Source: Halichoerus grypus (Eukaryota; Chordata; Mammalia; Carnivora; Phocidae). Taken from it: a stretch of DNA of 64,000 nt. Every line of letters starts with the position of its first letter. Position 1 is the first letter of the stretch. The translations under genes were made by a program, and so were the position numbers. Where the stretch lies: contig NC_135722.1 in NCBI RefSeq assembly GCF_964656455.1, positions 92,561,313-92,625,312 of the forward strand, written 5' to 3'. Under the pieces are notes generated by a model. It did not search any database, was not told the origin of the DNA, and worked only from the letters and a program-made list of their open reading frames with translations. This document shows positions 23,279-34,916 of this stretch, piece after piece.

Positions 23279-24180
23279 GTGCTGTCCAATACTGTAGCCA
23301 CTAGCCCCATGTGGTTACTGGGCATTTCAAATGTGGCTATTTTGACTTTAGAAGTGCCGTAAGTAAATAAGTCAATCAGAGAAATACATGTATCATATGA
23401 CCTCAGTGATATGAGGAATTCTTAATCTCAGGAAACAAACTGAGGGTTGCTGGAGTGGTGGGGGGTGGGAGGGATGGGGTGGCTGGGTGATAGACATTGG
23501 GGAGGGTATGTGCTATGGTGAGCGCTGTGAATTGTGCAAGACTGTTGAATCACAGATCTGTACCTCTGAAACAAATAATACATTATATGTTAAAAAAAAA
23601 AAAGAAGAAGATAGCAGGAAGGGAAGAATGAAGGGGGGAAATCGGAGGGGGAGATGAACTATGAGAGACTATGGACTCTGAAAAACAAACTGAGGGTTCT
23701 AGAGGGGAGGGGGGTGGGAGGATGGGTTAGCCTGGTGATGGGTATTAAGGAGGGCACGTTCTGCATGGAGCACTGGGTGTTATATGCGAACAATGAATCA
23801 TGGAACACTACATCAAAAACTAATGATGTAATGTATGGTGATTAATATAACATAATAATAAAAATAATTTTAAAAATTAATTAATTAAAAAAAAGAAGTG
23901 CCGTAAGTATAAAATACATTAAGAACTTGAAAGATCTGTACAAAAAAAATAAGATAAAATAGTTCGTCAGAATTTTTATGTCATAACGCATAGAACCTTA
24001 AAACAGGAATTTTTATATCATTACATGTTGAAATGAGTAAATTTTTACATATATCAAGTTAAATAAACTGAAGTATTAAAATTGACTTCAACTGTTTGTT
24101 TTACTTTAAAAAAAATGGACTTCTGGAATTTCAAACTACCCCATGACTGCATATATTTCTACTGGGCAATGTTGACCTAG
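23279..24180. mobile_element. hAT-like non-autonomous DNA element, split by L1
   Basis: Begins TGTGCTGTCCAATACTGTAG, CCACTAGCCCCATGTGGTTA, typical of old mammalian hAT-type elements, and ends near ACTGGGCAATGTTG, a partial inverted match to its start. An L1 tail (23366-23894) is inserted in it. Confidence 0.5.
23366..23894 (+). mobile_element. L1 3' end with double tail
   Basis: 5'-truncated L1 flanked by perfect GAAGTGCCGTAAGTA duplications. It contains two diverged L1 tail units in tandem, the first ending in an A-run at about 23592-23603 and the second beginning AGCAGGAAGGGAAGAATGAA. Each contains AACAAACTGAGGGTT. The same double design occurs at 44825. Confidence 0.85.
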
Positions 24181-24219
24181 ACACCCTTTTGTAAAATACT
24201 TTCGATTGTCATAGTTTTA

Positions 24220-24426
24220 TTTTTTATTTTTTTTATTTTTTAAAGATGTTTTATTTATTTATTTGACAGAGACACAGCGAGAGAGGAACAGAAGCAGGGG
24301 GAGCGGGAGAGGGAGAAGCAGGCTTCCCGCCGAGCAGGGAGCCCGATGTGGGGCTCCATCCCAGGACCCTGGGATCACGACCTGAGCCGAAGGCAGACAC
24401 TTAACGACTGAGCCATCCAGGCGCCC
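24220..24426 (-). mobile_element. Can-SINE (antisense)
   Basis: T-rich start, GAGCCATCCAGGCGCCC end; flanks CGATTGTCATAGTTTTA and CGACTATCATAGTTTTA. Confidence 0.94.
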
Positions 24427-24444
24427 TTCGACTATCATAGTTTT

Positions 24445-25007
24445 AACAGCACTGTGTGGTGCATTAAAATGTTTAAAAACTTGTTTTAAGCTACTAAATA
24501 ACTTTTGAGTTCCTGAAATTATTTGAGATCTGAATCAGGTCTGAGCCAGTGTAGTATATGATTTTGGAAAGTGGTCAAACACAATGTACAAAGTTTTAAC
24601 CCCAGAGTCTTGGAACTTACTATTTAGTAGATGGTCAGATAAAGTAGATACTTTTTTTGTGCAATGCCAGCATTGTTCACTCCTACCTGGATTAAAGTAT
24701 AATTTTATAACATTTCTTCCCAGCAAACACAAAAACATAATACAATTTGTTGTACTAAGCTATCAGACATGCACCTCCCACTACTGTGAGGTCTCTGAGT
24801 CCACATATAGGTGGCAAAATACCGAAATGTAAAATACAGTTTTATCCTTCATCCAAGAAAGCTATTCTTGAGAAGCTATTTTCAAAGATGGGCTTTACAT
24901 GATCACCTAATGCTTTCTGGCACAGAGAAGAAGCAGACAAAGAGGTTCAGAGGAAGAAATAAGAACGAAGAAAGGTGATTTCAGCTCCAGTAGAGAATAA
25001 CTGAAAA
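24445..25007. other. Unassigned intergenic DNA
   Basis: Short frames of 67 and 82 codons overlap on opposite strands; neither resembles a gene. Confidence 0.35.
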
Positions 25008-25180
25008 TAGTGCTTCTCACACTTTAATGTGCACACAGATCCTGTGGGGATCTTGCCAAAATGTAGGTCCTGACTCAATTGGTAGGGGTTAGGTTTTGAG
25101 ATGGTACATAAATTTCCAATCTTACAAATATCCAAAGGATGCTGGTGCTGGGTCTGTGGACTGCACAATGAGTAGCAGGG
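25008..25180 (+). mobile_element. MER5A-like hAT MITE
   Basis: AGTGCTTCTCACACTTTAAT, ATCCTGTGGGGATCTTG, GATGCTGGTGCTGGGTCTGT and a terminal CACAATGAGTAGCA follow the MER5A plan of terminal inverted repeats. Confidence 0.75.
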
Positions 25181-27080
25181 ACCTAAAACACTGAAATGTG
25201 TGGAAAGCAGGAAATATAGGGGAGAGAATCATAACTAATTTCAATAGAAGGCAGATGGGTTCAGGGCCCTGGAATTGAGCTTGTAACAGGGGCAGGATGG
25301 AAGACATGTTACTTTGATACAGAGCCCAGTAGGAATTAGGGGAAGTGTGGGAGAATTAGAAATGTGGCCAGACTTGTTGGTGTGCTTGTGACATTCGGGA
25401 CAGTCTGAAGGCACACATGAGAAAAGATCAAAGGCCAAAACTGAGTATATGTGTCTTCTTGAACATCCTTTGGTATTTCTCTGTATGGTCTCTGTGACTA
25501 GACTAGACTTGTGCATGCTGATTGGTAAGGGATGAAGGGAAAGGAAGATTCTGGAGTATTTCAGCAATTGCACAATCTCTCTTTTGCACATGGTTCCCCT
25601 ATTTCATCCCTCAGGATGGGAGAAGAGCAGGTGCCAAAGTCATGTGTTGTATAGAGTTTGGAAACCTTCTCAGAGAACAGCTGTCCAGTGTTATGAAGCC
25701 TCTTTGTTGGGAAAGAGGGAGGAGGCACCTGCATTCTTGAGAATGCAAGTGGCCAAAGGAAATGTGCCTTGTCCTAATGTGACAGTAATAGATTGAAAGT
25801 TGGAGGACATGAACAGTTTCTTGAAGAGCCAGGCAGAAAGGTAGGTCCTGGGCTGGGCAGGTTGAGAAAGTACTAAAACAGATGTCTGAGCAGGGCTCTG
25901 TATAAACTGTGGATGAACAGAAGAGTCTAGACAGGGCTCTATGACAGCCCAACACTCAAAGAAAAATGGTCAGTTTTTCAGAGATAAGGCCTGGGTTGGC
26001 CCCAGAGCAGGCAACTCCAGGTTGTTTGCCTTCTCTGTCCCCTCAAGGAAGACGTGTGAGTGGAAAGTAGGATGCATTACGTGGGAGCCTCCAATGGAAG
26101 CACAAATATCTGGGCTGTTTGCATTGCCCAAAGCAGCAGTGCTAGTTGTAAAGAATTCAGTCATGCTCAGTGGCCTTGGTGAGAGAGGTAGGCTTAGTCC
26201 ACAGGATGGCCAGAAAGTCAGAAGGCAAAAACTGTTTTAGGAGGTTTGCTGTTCTACCATCACTCAGCTTTACTGAAGTGTGTGAAGAATTAACTTCCTA
26301 CCTGGGAATCAGCTTGTGATTAGATTTAAGATAGAACGAACACGCCAATGAAAACAGTTTCTTCGAAGGTTCTGAGCCACGCTAGTGCTAAATATGTTTT
26401 GCTAAAAAGTGGGTGGGGGACTCTACCATCAAATAAGTTTGGAAAACATTGTTACATAGCTCCCTAGGAGATTCTGAAATATTCTTCAGTTCAGAAAACT
26501 TTTTAACTTTGTGTAACTCTGGGTGTCTGAAATCGTGGGCTACTTATTCCATGTAACACATATTAACATCTCCCTAGAATTAATATTCTGCTGAACACCC
26601 CTGGAAACCTTGATGTGGAAATCACAGTCGACCTTAACAATGAACATTTTCTCTGTAGGAAATCCTGGAGGCAGGCCAGCCCCCGGCAAATGTGTCATTA
26701 ACAAAAGTATTTATTTTCTCAATCCACAGCCCTTACTTTAAGAACATCTTTGGCAGATTTGCTTTAGAAAGCCTCTCTTTAGCCTGTCTTTAGTCTTCTC
26801 TCTGACTCTGGAGTTAAAGGTTTCATACCTGGTTAAAAGAATTTGAGACACTGGAGAGATTGCTAAAGTTTATTTATAGTTCCTAAAACCTATAGTTAAA
26901 TAGATGCTTACCTACTATGTTATCGGACTTGGAGGGGGGGGTCAAAGTCCCTGCCCATCAATGGAGGCACAGGCTTGGTGCCAAGGGGATAAGATAACCT
27001 TCATTGCCCATTTTCATGCTAGAAATACCTGGGCTACAGGGAATCAGAGACAAGCTAGGATTCTTCCTGCCTGATTTGGC
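25181..27080. other. OR8D4 upstream region, unassigned
   Basis: About 1.9 kb without a recognised repeat, unusual here. It should contain the non-coding first exon and promoter of OR8D4, but I cannot place them. Frames of 72-116 codons on both strands at 25241-26240 are mutually overlapping and look like chance. Confidence 0.4.
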
Positions 27081-27082
27081 GC

Positions 27083-27101
27083 TTTCCTCTCATCTCCACA
27101 G
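27083..27101 (+). promoter_or_regulatory. Splice acceptor before OR8D4 coding exon
   Basis: A pyrimidine-rich tract ends in CCACAG at 27096-27101, 15 bases upstream of the OR8D4 ATG. Olfactory receptor coding exons are usually preceded by an intron and a non-coding first exon, so this is probably the real 5' boundary of the coding exon. The upstream exon and promoter were not identified. Confidence 0.6.
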
Positions 27102-27116
27102 ATTTCTCAGAAGAGA

Positions 27117-28052
27117 ATGGGCACCAGAAATCATTCCACAGTGACTGGGTTTCTTCTTTCAGGACTAACCAGCCAACCCGAGCTTCAGCTGCCTCTTTTC
27201 TGCCTCTTCTTAGGGATTTACGCAGTTACAGTGGTGGGAAATCTCGGCATGATCTCAATAATTGGCTTGAGTTCTCAACTCCACACCCCCATGTACCATT
27301 TCCTCAGTAGTTTGTCTTTTTTAGATGTGTGCTATTCTTCCGTTATTACCCCCAGAATGTTGGTAGGCTTTTTACGCAGCGACAAAACTATCTCCTATTC
27401 TGGATGCATGACTCAGCTATTTTTTTTCTGCATTTTTGTCATTTCCGAGTGCTACATATTAGCTGCCATGGCCTACGATCGCTATGTGGCCATCTGCAGC
27501 CCCCTGCTCTACCATGTCCTCATGTCCCCTCGGGCCTGCTCTCTGCTGGTGGCTGCTGGCTTCTCAGTAGGATTAACCGATGCGATGATTCATGGAGGTT
27601 GCATCTTAAGGCTGACTTTCTGTGGCCCAAAAGTCATTAAACATTATTTCTGTGACATCATCCCACTTATTCAACTCTCTTGTTCAAGCACTTACATTGA
27701 TGAGCTTTTGATCTTTGTCATTGGTGGATTTAACATGGTAGCCACCAGCCTGACAATCATCATTTCTTATGGCTTCATTCTCTCCAGCATCCTCCGCATC
27801 CACTCTGCCCAGGGCAGGTCCAAGGCCTTCAGCACCTGCAGCTCCCACTTGACAGCCGTTCTTATATTTTATGGAACTCTCATGTCCATGTATCTCAAAC
27901 CTGCCTCCAGCAGTTCACTCATCCAGGAGAAAGTGTCCTCAGTATTTTACACCACTGTGATTCCCATGTTGAATCCCCTGATATACAGTCTGAGGAACAA
28001 GGAAGTGAAAAATGCACTCATGAAACTCTTAAAAAGAAAAATATCTTTATAA
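27117..28052 (+). CDS. OR8D4: Olfactory receptor 8D4, intact
   Basis: An uninterrupted 311-residue class II olfactory receptor, the normal length for the family. It is a seven-pass G-protein-coupled receptor of olfactory cilia that signals through Golf and adenylyl cyclase; its ligand is unknown. Visible marks are the N-glycosylation site NHS at residue 5, GN at 41-42 in TM1, LHTPMY at 55-60, the conserved Cys97, [10 protein letters not shown] at 118-127 ending TM3, SY in TM5, KAFSTCSSH before TM6 and [12 protein letters not shown] in TM7. The sequence closely matches human OR8D4 as I recall it, including the N-terminal NHSTVT and the tail ending LLKRKISL. A good splice acceptor (AG at 27100-27101 after a pyrimidine tract) sits 15 bases before the ATG, as expected for a receptor with a non-coding 5' exon. 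The common PMYFFL motif reads PMYHFL here. The divergent neighbour TMEM225 supports the assignment. Confidence 0.95.
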   Translation: MGTRNHSTVTGFLLSGLTSQPELQLPLFCLFLGIYAVTVVGNLGMISIIGLSSQLHTPMYHFLSSLSFLDVCYSSVITPRMLVGFLRSDKTISYSGCMTQLFFFCIFVISECYILAAMAYDRYVAICSPLLYHVLMSPRACSLLVAAGFSVGLTDAMIHGGCILRLTFCGPKVIKHYFCDIIPLIQLSCSSTYIDELLIFVIGGFNMVATSLTIIISYGFILSSILRIHSAQGRSKAFSTCSSHLTAVLIFYGTLMSMYLKPASSSSLIQEKVSSVFYTTVIPMLNPLIYSLRNKEVKNALMKLLKRKISL

Positions 28053-28260
28053 TGAATATGCTCTTTAGTAAGATTGATTTATGTATTTATAATCATAATA
28101 TGGATATGTATGTGTTTATACCCTGACTCTTTAAAAGTCATTTGAAGTGAGGTGAAATTCTATACATAGTTTTATAAATTAGTGTATATATAAATTTAGT
28201 ATAAGTTAGTAATATCTAAAATGTAATTAATATATGTTTATTAACATTTGTACTCTCCTG

Positions 28261-28464
28261 GGCGCCTGGGTGGCTCAGATGGTTAAGCGTCTGCCTTCGG
28301 CTCAGGTCATGATCCCGGGGTCCTGGGATCGAGTCCCGCATCGGGCTCCTTGCTCAGCAGGGAGTCTGCTTCTCCCTCTCCCTCTGCCTCTCCCTCTGCT
28401 TGTTCTCTCTCCGTCTCTCTCTCAAATGAATAAATAAAAATCTTTAAAAAAAAAAACAAAAAAA
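28261..28464 (+). mobile_element. Can-SINE downstream of OR8D4
   Basis: Flanked by perfect AACATTTGTACTCTCCTG. Its tail provides AATAAA in the sense direction about 380 bases after the OR8D4 stop. Confidence 0.96.
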
Positions 28465-28527
28465 AACATTTGTACTCTCCTGAGAATACCTCTTTGTTTC
28501 CATCCACAACGTATAAAACAGATATAG

Positions 28528-28711
28528 GGGCGCCTGGGTGGCTCAGTCAGTTAAGCATCTGCCTTCAGCTCAGGTCATGATCTTGGGGTCCTGGGCTCAA
28601 GCCCCATGGGGGCTCCTTGCTCAGCGGGAGTCTGTTTCTCCCTCTCTCTCTGCCCCTCCCCCCCCACTCCTGTGCTCTCTCTCAAATAAATAAATAAAAT
28701 ATTTTAAAAAA
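28528..28711 (+). mobile_element. Can-SINE
   Basis: Flanked by perfect ATAAAACAGATATAG. Confidence 0.95.
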
Positions 28712-28799
28712 ATAAAACAGATATAGTTTTATGGAGGAAAAGTCAATAAATTCAGTAGCAGACAAGTCTTTAACCACAACACAATAAAATTGAAATTTC

Positions 28800-28970
28800 A
28801 GTTTTACTGCATTGTGGTTAACTTAATAACATTGTATGGTGACAGACAGTAGCTACTCTTGTGTTGAGCATAGCACAACATATAGATTTGTTGAATCACT
28901 ATGTTGTACCCCTGAAACTAATGTAACATTATGTGTCCACTATACTTCAGTAAAAAATTTTGAAAAAAAA
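28800..28970 (+). mobile_element. L1 3' end
   Basis: ACATTGTATGGTGACAGACA, AATCACTATGTTGTACCCCT and a terminal TTCAGTAAAAAATTTTG: an L1MA-like tail with A-rich end. Confidence 0.65.
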
Positions 28971-30465
28971 GAAGAAAGGTGCATAATAATTGGGAACTAC
29001 AATGCAATCTACCAAAGTTGGTTAATGTTTGCCTTATATATCCTTTTTCTATTCTTTTATTTTTCCAGCCATTTCTGCTTCTGTTTTAGATGTGTCCCCA
29101 GTAACCAGAATGGAGTTTGGTTTTTTAACCTAATCCAACAATTTCTGGCTTTTAATAGAAATGTCAAAGTTTCAAGGCTTTGATAGGAGGAATTGATAGG
29201 TCCCAGAAACTAAGTGATGTTGTGATGTAGAATGAAATGCAATAGACAAAAGTCACAATGCAAAGAACACACATGAAAGGACACTGTCAGAGAATAATGT
29301 CAGTTGGACACTTCTCCATTACCTGTCTAGCTGCTTTGGAAGGTCTCTACCCCTTAGCTTTTGGAAATTACATTCAGTTAATTTAGAAAATGTCTGTATT
29401 CACTTATTGGCACTTAACCATCACTCCAATTCACCAACCTAAGGATTTTTAGGCTACTATAAGGATTTGGTAGAGACAAATATAATAAATGAAGAAAAAG
29501 TCACCTTTTGTAAGTTTTGGCAAGAATAGGAGAACTTTTCTTCATTTTAACAGAGGAAAAAAAGGAAAGTTTATCATTTTCAGAGCCCTGGAAGGATTAT
29601 TATTGCCAGCATCCCTGGGAAAGGAAAACCAACATCATTTTGTCAATTATTGGGGAACATCAAAAGTTTTCTACATTTTGATTTCCCTAAAGTTCTAAAG
29701 CAGGCCACCAAGCTTTTACTGACTGAATAAAACAAAACACCTGGAATAATTCCCCTGGAGTCCTGAACATGTCTATTTGGTATCTCCAACTAAACCTTGT
29801 GGTTGTGACTGTTCTTTCAACGCTAAAATTCTTTGATTACAAAATAGTAATTAACCTCTTTCACCTCATATTCCCAAGAGCTATTCTCAATTAAATCCTT
29901 GCGAGCAAACAAGAGCTTCAAATATCACTGTTTATTCATGGCCTATTTTCATAGAGGAAAGGACACATCACATCCTAGATACAGAAAAAAGAGGTAGAGA
30001 TTCAAAGTTCCATTTATCTTTTAAGGGATTCAGAGTTTTCAGAATAAATACAGAAAACAAGTGGTAATCAGCTTCCAGGTCAATGTAGTGATGGATTTTG
30101 TGACGGAACTGTACAAAGATACAACAGATAAAGTAAGTCTCTCAGGGTAGAGAAATACTTCGGAAGGATATTGACATTTAGACCTTGATAGAACTACATG
30201 ATCCTAAATACCCCTTCCAATCCTGAGATTTTTCTGAATCTAAAATGTTCTGGTTATTCAATTCCTCAAAGTAGCAAAACCAACATTTCCAGGCTTGGAA
30301 CATGAGGTAACAGTAACATTTCTGTTCTGGCTGAACTAGAGAGCTGAGTCTTGATTCAGCTTTATGTGTCTTATCACTCATTTAGACCATAACCAGAACT
30401 TCTCTGACCTTTTCCCTCCTCTCTACAAAAGTGGGAATAAGAGTCTATATTATGCTTATCTCTAA
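28971..30465. other. Unassigned intergenic DNA
   Basis: No gene, no clear repeat. The 115-codon frame at 28836-29183 starts inside the L1 tail and is not a gene. Confidence 0.35.
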
Positions 30466-30469
30466 GAAT

Positions 30470-30655
30470 GCAGTCCTTGGGGTCAGAACTCTACTCGAAT
30501 CTGGCTCTGCACACACTAGCTATGGGACTCTAGGTAAGTGATTCAACCTCTGTAAATTTCAGTTTTTTCGTGGGCAAAAGGTAGATCACGATACCTACTT
30601 CTTACTGCAGAAGGTCATTGAATCTATACATATGAAACAGCAGAGCCTTGAATAA
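30470..30655 (+). repeat. MIR
   Basis: CTGGCTCTGCACACACTAGC, AGTGATTCAACCTCTGTAAA and AGAGCCTTGAATAAATG follow the MIR core and 3' end. Confidence 0.75.
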
Positions 30656-32578
30656 ATGGAAACAACTGCCTGGAGAATGTGACAAACTCAAAAGCAATCA
30701 TGGGGATGATTTAATATTCACCTATCAGAAACAGCTCAGAACAAAAAGGTTGTATGGAAACAAAAGCTACAAATCTAAAAATTAGCAAGAAAATATTGCA
30801 TTTAACAAATGGATGATACACGTTCTTTTCTGATGCCACTTAAATTTTTATAGTGGTAACAGAATGCCTGGTACATAATACCAAGAACTCGATGTATGTT
30901 GGCTGGTATCACAGCTATGACTTGAAACCTAAAAGTAGAAATCAAGGCCTTTTGAAGAGATGAGAATAGTGACTTTGTCTGAACAGGCTTCCAGCCGGTA
31001 CTGGGTCCAATTGGTAGAAGCAACTGGGAAAAAAAGGTATTACCTCAAGTTAATAAAGAATTTTCAAAGGGTCAGAAATCACTAAATATGAAAGAAGATA
31101 AATGAATTAGCAGTGAATTTCCCACAACTGAAAGATTCTAAATACAGATGGTTTGACTTTTGCTGAGGAAGAAACAGTAAGTTTGTACAATGACCCCCGG
31201 ACAACCAATACTGTGAAGTTTTCCAAGAAATCCAAGTCAGAGGGGGAAAAGAAATTCCATCACTCAACATTTAAAAGGAATCAAACAAATACAATTCTGA
31301 AAAATTAAGTTTCTTTTTATGTTTAAGTATAAAAAATACATGCTTATGGGGTCAGTTTTGAATTGTCTGCAGGGTTTAAGAATATCTTCTGTTTTATTGC
31401 TATGACAGAAACATAGGCTGAAACATGCATATGAGAATGCAGTGTGGCTTACAAGGTCAAATCCTTTTAGGGTCCTCACCCAGATTTTATTGTGGACAGA
31501 AGTCCAGGTTCTGTAGAGATCTGTGTTATCACATCTCCACTGCATAGTAATATTTTTACATTTTTATTACTCACGGAGATGGGGTTGACAATATTTTCCT
31601 TCTTCATGGTTTATCCTGAATCGGTGCCTTCTTTACTTCCATCCAAGGCTCCCAGTCCTATTTATCTTCTTTGTTTTTTTAGCAAAACATTTATTGAACA
31701 TTTGTGCCAGGTACTGTTAGTTGTGTGCTGATAAGAACCTGATGTCATTGCAGTCCTTACTATCAACGTAAGCAGAAGATAGTTATGGCATTTCCATTTA
31801 CCAGTGAGAAAATTAAAGTCGCATCTAGAAATCACGGCAATGGAACTCCTACTAGAGCCTTCCAACTGCAAACACACTATATTATATGGCTCAGCTTATA
31901 CATAAAAGTTGAAGAGAGAAATTATTTGGTTTTTTAAAGACTCATCCACAATTTCAGGTATGTAGGGCTTATGAAAGGATTCTAGAGTAATTTGTATTTA
32001 TATGAGTTGACCAATGGAAATGAAGGGAAATAGAAACCTTAGTAAGGAGACTGAGACTTGGATTTTGAAAGAGATTGTTAAGAGATAAAGTATTCAATTA
32101 TTTTCAGATTTTACTCAGTCTAAGTTCAGTTACCTGTTTTGTCTACAGTCTAGGCAGCAGGGAACAAGTTTATCTGGCTACAGGGAATATTGACAGTCAC
32201 AGGAACCTGGGATAAACTTTGCAAGAGCTGTGCCTTAGTAACTAGCAAGAGAAGTCATATAAAATTAGGTTATTTGTATGTTTAATGAATTGTTCATATA
32301 AACAGTGACTTGTTGAGCTTGTCACACATATACACAAATATTTTGAAGTTTAAAATATTATAAAATAAATTAATTTATTGACATCTTCCACTATGATGAT
32401 ACTTTGTTCTTACAATTCTGTGATTTTTTTATGTGTGTTGAAGCTGTTTATTAGGTATCTACATATTTAGAATTGTAATACATTCATGATGGATTGAAAC
32501 TTTTAAAATCACAGAGTCGGCCCTGTCAATTCCTAATGATGCATTTTGTCTTATTGTCTATTTTGCCAATTATTAATA
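30656..32578. other. Unassigned intergenic DNA
   Basis: A weak MIR/L2-like stretch around 31680-31870 (TTATTGAACATTTGTGCCAG); otherwise nothing supported. Confidence 0.35.
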
Positions 32579-33031
32579 CAGGTTCCCCCACTATCCAAAG
32601 GTATAGCATTCCTATGAAAGCTTTTGTAAACCAAGATAGGATAAAGTGAAGAAGCAATTACCATTAATTTATATGGAAATTTTTTGAGCACCCCTAGATG
32701 CCAAAAAATAACCTCTCTTAGACTTTTTCGATACCTTTAGGACACATCTTGCTAATAGATGCACAAAATAAATCAAGATAAAGAACAGATACTAACAGAC
32801 AGAGTTCAAAGCCGAGTTCAATGCTGAGAGGCTGAGTGTAGTTCCCTGGGGAAAAGCTTGGTGGAGCCACTCTCTGCTCACTTCAATGGCTGGGCTCCCG
32901 GCAAAACACACACAAAAATTCTTATGGGATTTCTGGCTTTCTTTAAGAAAACAAAAACAGGTACCAATGTATGTTGTTCTTGAAAATAAAGTGGCAAAAT
33001 GGGAACTTTGAAAAAGCGGGGGACCCTTGCA
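32579..33031. mobile_element. Mariner/Tigger-like DNA element
   Basis: Starts CAGGTTCCCCCACTATCCAA and ends AAAAAGCGGGGGACCCTTGC, an inverted pair, next to TA dinucleotides. The internal AAGCAATTACCATTAATTTA is typical of this group. An 82-codon frame inside is not a gene. Confidence 0.6.
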
Positions 33032-33076
33032 TAGCCACATTAACTTTCTTTGGGATTAGTATATGTTTGACAAATC

Positions 33077-33267
33077 TTTTTTTTTTTTTTTTTTAAGATT
33101 TATTTATTTATTTGAGAGAGAGAGTAGGGGGAGGGGCAGAGGGAAAGAATCTCAGGCCGACTCCCTGCTGAGCACTTGGAGCCTAGTCTCAGGACACTGA
33201 GATCATGACCTGAGCCGAAACCAAGAGTCAGACAGACACTCAACTGACTGAGCTACCCAGGCGCCCC
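33077..33267 (-). mobile_element. Can-SINE (antisense)
   Basis: T-run start and GCTACCCAGGCGCCCC end, flanked by GACAAATC. Confidence 0.92.
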
Positions 33268-33269
33268 TG

Positions 33270-34440
33270 ACAAATCCTTTTTAAAAATCCTTTTACTTTC
33301 AATTTTTCCATGTTTTTACCTTTTATGTATGTCTCTTATAAATAGAATACAGCAGGAATTGTTTTTTAATATAATATTACGTCTGTCTTTAAAGAATTTA
33401 GTTTTTCTTTATTGTAATAATTGATAAATTAGAATTGGTCTCTATAGCCTACTTTTTATTTTTATTTGTCCCAATTTGCTGTTTCTTTTTCCATAATTTT
33501 TTCTTTGTTTTTTTTTAATTAATGGATTGCTTTGACTGTTGGTACTTATTTGTATCGTTGTTATGGTTGAATTTTGTCTTCCTTCTATCACTTTGTCCTT
33601 TCTACAAATTTGGAAATTATCTCCTTTGTTTCTATTCTTTCAGTGAATACCTTAGAAAAGTTACTGGGCTTATTTAACTTAAAACCTAAAAGAAAACAAT
33701 GTTTCATCCCCTCTCAAATGATACAAGAAGGCTTTATCTCCAATTTTCCTCTCCATGCTTTTATCCTGTCGTCATCCATATACCAATTCTAGCTTAACTC
33801 CACAAATTCAACACTGTGATTACTTTTTACAAAGAATTTCTATTTAGATTTATGTACCTTTTCACCACTTTATTTATTTATTATTACTCTTTACATCTTA
33901 AAATATTTCCATTATTTTCTTTATGCTTGAATTGTATTTAGAAATTTCTTTATAATTTGTCCCTTGGTAGTAAATTCCTGAAGTTTTTATCTGAAATATA
34001 TTTATTTTACACTGGAAGATAATCTTACTGGATATCTCACTGTGAGTTGGCAGTTACTTTCTTGCCACACTTTAAAGATATTATTTAACTAATTTTGGCT
34101 TTCACTGCTGCTGTGTTGAAGCCAACAGTCATTCTAACTGCTTTCCTATGCTGTTTTTCATATCCTCCCTTTGGTGCTCTCTGTTTCTCTGTAAACACTC
34201 TCCATCTTCACTCTCTGTGTTCTCTCCTGCAGGACACCACAGACTACACATGGAAATGTTCCCAGCCCACCATTTTGTTTTGTTTGTTTTAACAAAATTC
34301 CTTTGAACACTCATATTTTGCAAGTTTATCTCTCTTTGTTTCATTAAAGAGAAATTCTTTTGATATATCTTCCTATTTACTAATCTGGTTTTTTTTTTTT
34401 AATATTTTTAGAGCGGATAATAAGAGGGGGGTTTTTTGTT
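33270..34440 (-). mobile_element. Old L1/HAL1-like sequence (antisense)
   Basis: T-rich decayed L1: TATGTATGTCTCTTATAAAT, TACTGGATATCTCACTGTG and CACACTTTAAAGATATTATT are typical antisense motifs. Confidence 0.5.
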
Positions 34441-34442
34441 TT

Positions 34443-34501
34443 CTTTTCTGAGTGTAGTTGGTCCACAATGTTACATTAGTTTCAGGTGTACCACATGGTG
34501 T
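34443..34501 (-). mobile_element. L1 tail fragment (antisense)
   Basis: GAGTGTAGTTGGTCCACAAT, TTACATTAGTTTCAGGTGTA: reverse complement of an L1MA-type 3' UTR, split by nested SINEs. Confidence 0.6.
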
Positions 34502-34916
34502 TGTTGTTGTTGTTTTAAGATTTATTTATTGGGGCGCCTGGGTGGCTCAGTCGTTCAGCGTCTGCCTTTGGCTCAGGTCATGATCCCAGAGTCCTGGGAT
34601 CGAGCCCCACATTGGGCTCCCTGCTCGGCGGGAAGCCTGCTTCTCCCTCTTCCACTCCCCCTGCTTGTGTTCCCTCTCTTGCTGTGTCTCTCTGTGTCAA
34701 ATAAATAAATAAAATCTTTAAAATAAAATAAAAAAAAAAAAGATTTATTTATTTGAGAGAGAGAGTGTGGGGCCAGAGGGAGAGGGGAGAGGGAATCCCA
34801 AGCAGTCTATGTTGGGTGTGGAGCCCGACACGGGGCTCGATCCCAGGACCCTGAGATCACGACCTGAGCCAAAACCAAGAGTTGGACACTTAACCGACTA
34901 CACCACCCAGGTGCCC
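34502..34916 (-). mobile_element. Can-SINE (antisense), itself split by another SINE
   Basis: Flanked by ACATGGTGTT on both sides. Its tail end lies at 34502-34531, and its body at 34740-34916 ends ACCACCCAGGTGCCCC. The sense SINE at 34532-34738 interrupts it. Confidence 0.85.
34532..34738 (+). mobile_element. Can-SINE nested in a SINE
   Basis: Complete sense SINE flanked by AGATTTATTTATT duplications that belong to the host antisense SINE. Confidence 0.93.

Noticed and set aside
25241..26240. Overlapping frames of 64-116 codons on both strands
   Set aside because: No domain, signal or splice context; mutually overlapping and without recognisable similarity.
27329..27640. 103-codon plus-strand frame inside OR8D4
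   Set aside because: Out-of-frame shadow of the receptor.
28073..28250. OR4D5 or OR6T1 remnants between OR8D4 and the OR6M pair
   Set aside because: These would be expected from the human order, but I saw no receptor motifs such as DRYVAIC or NPFIYSLRN outside the three listed genes.
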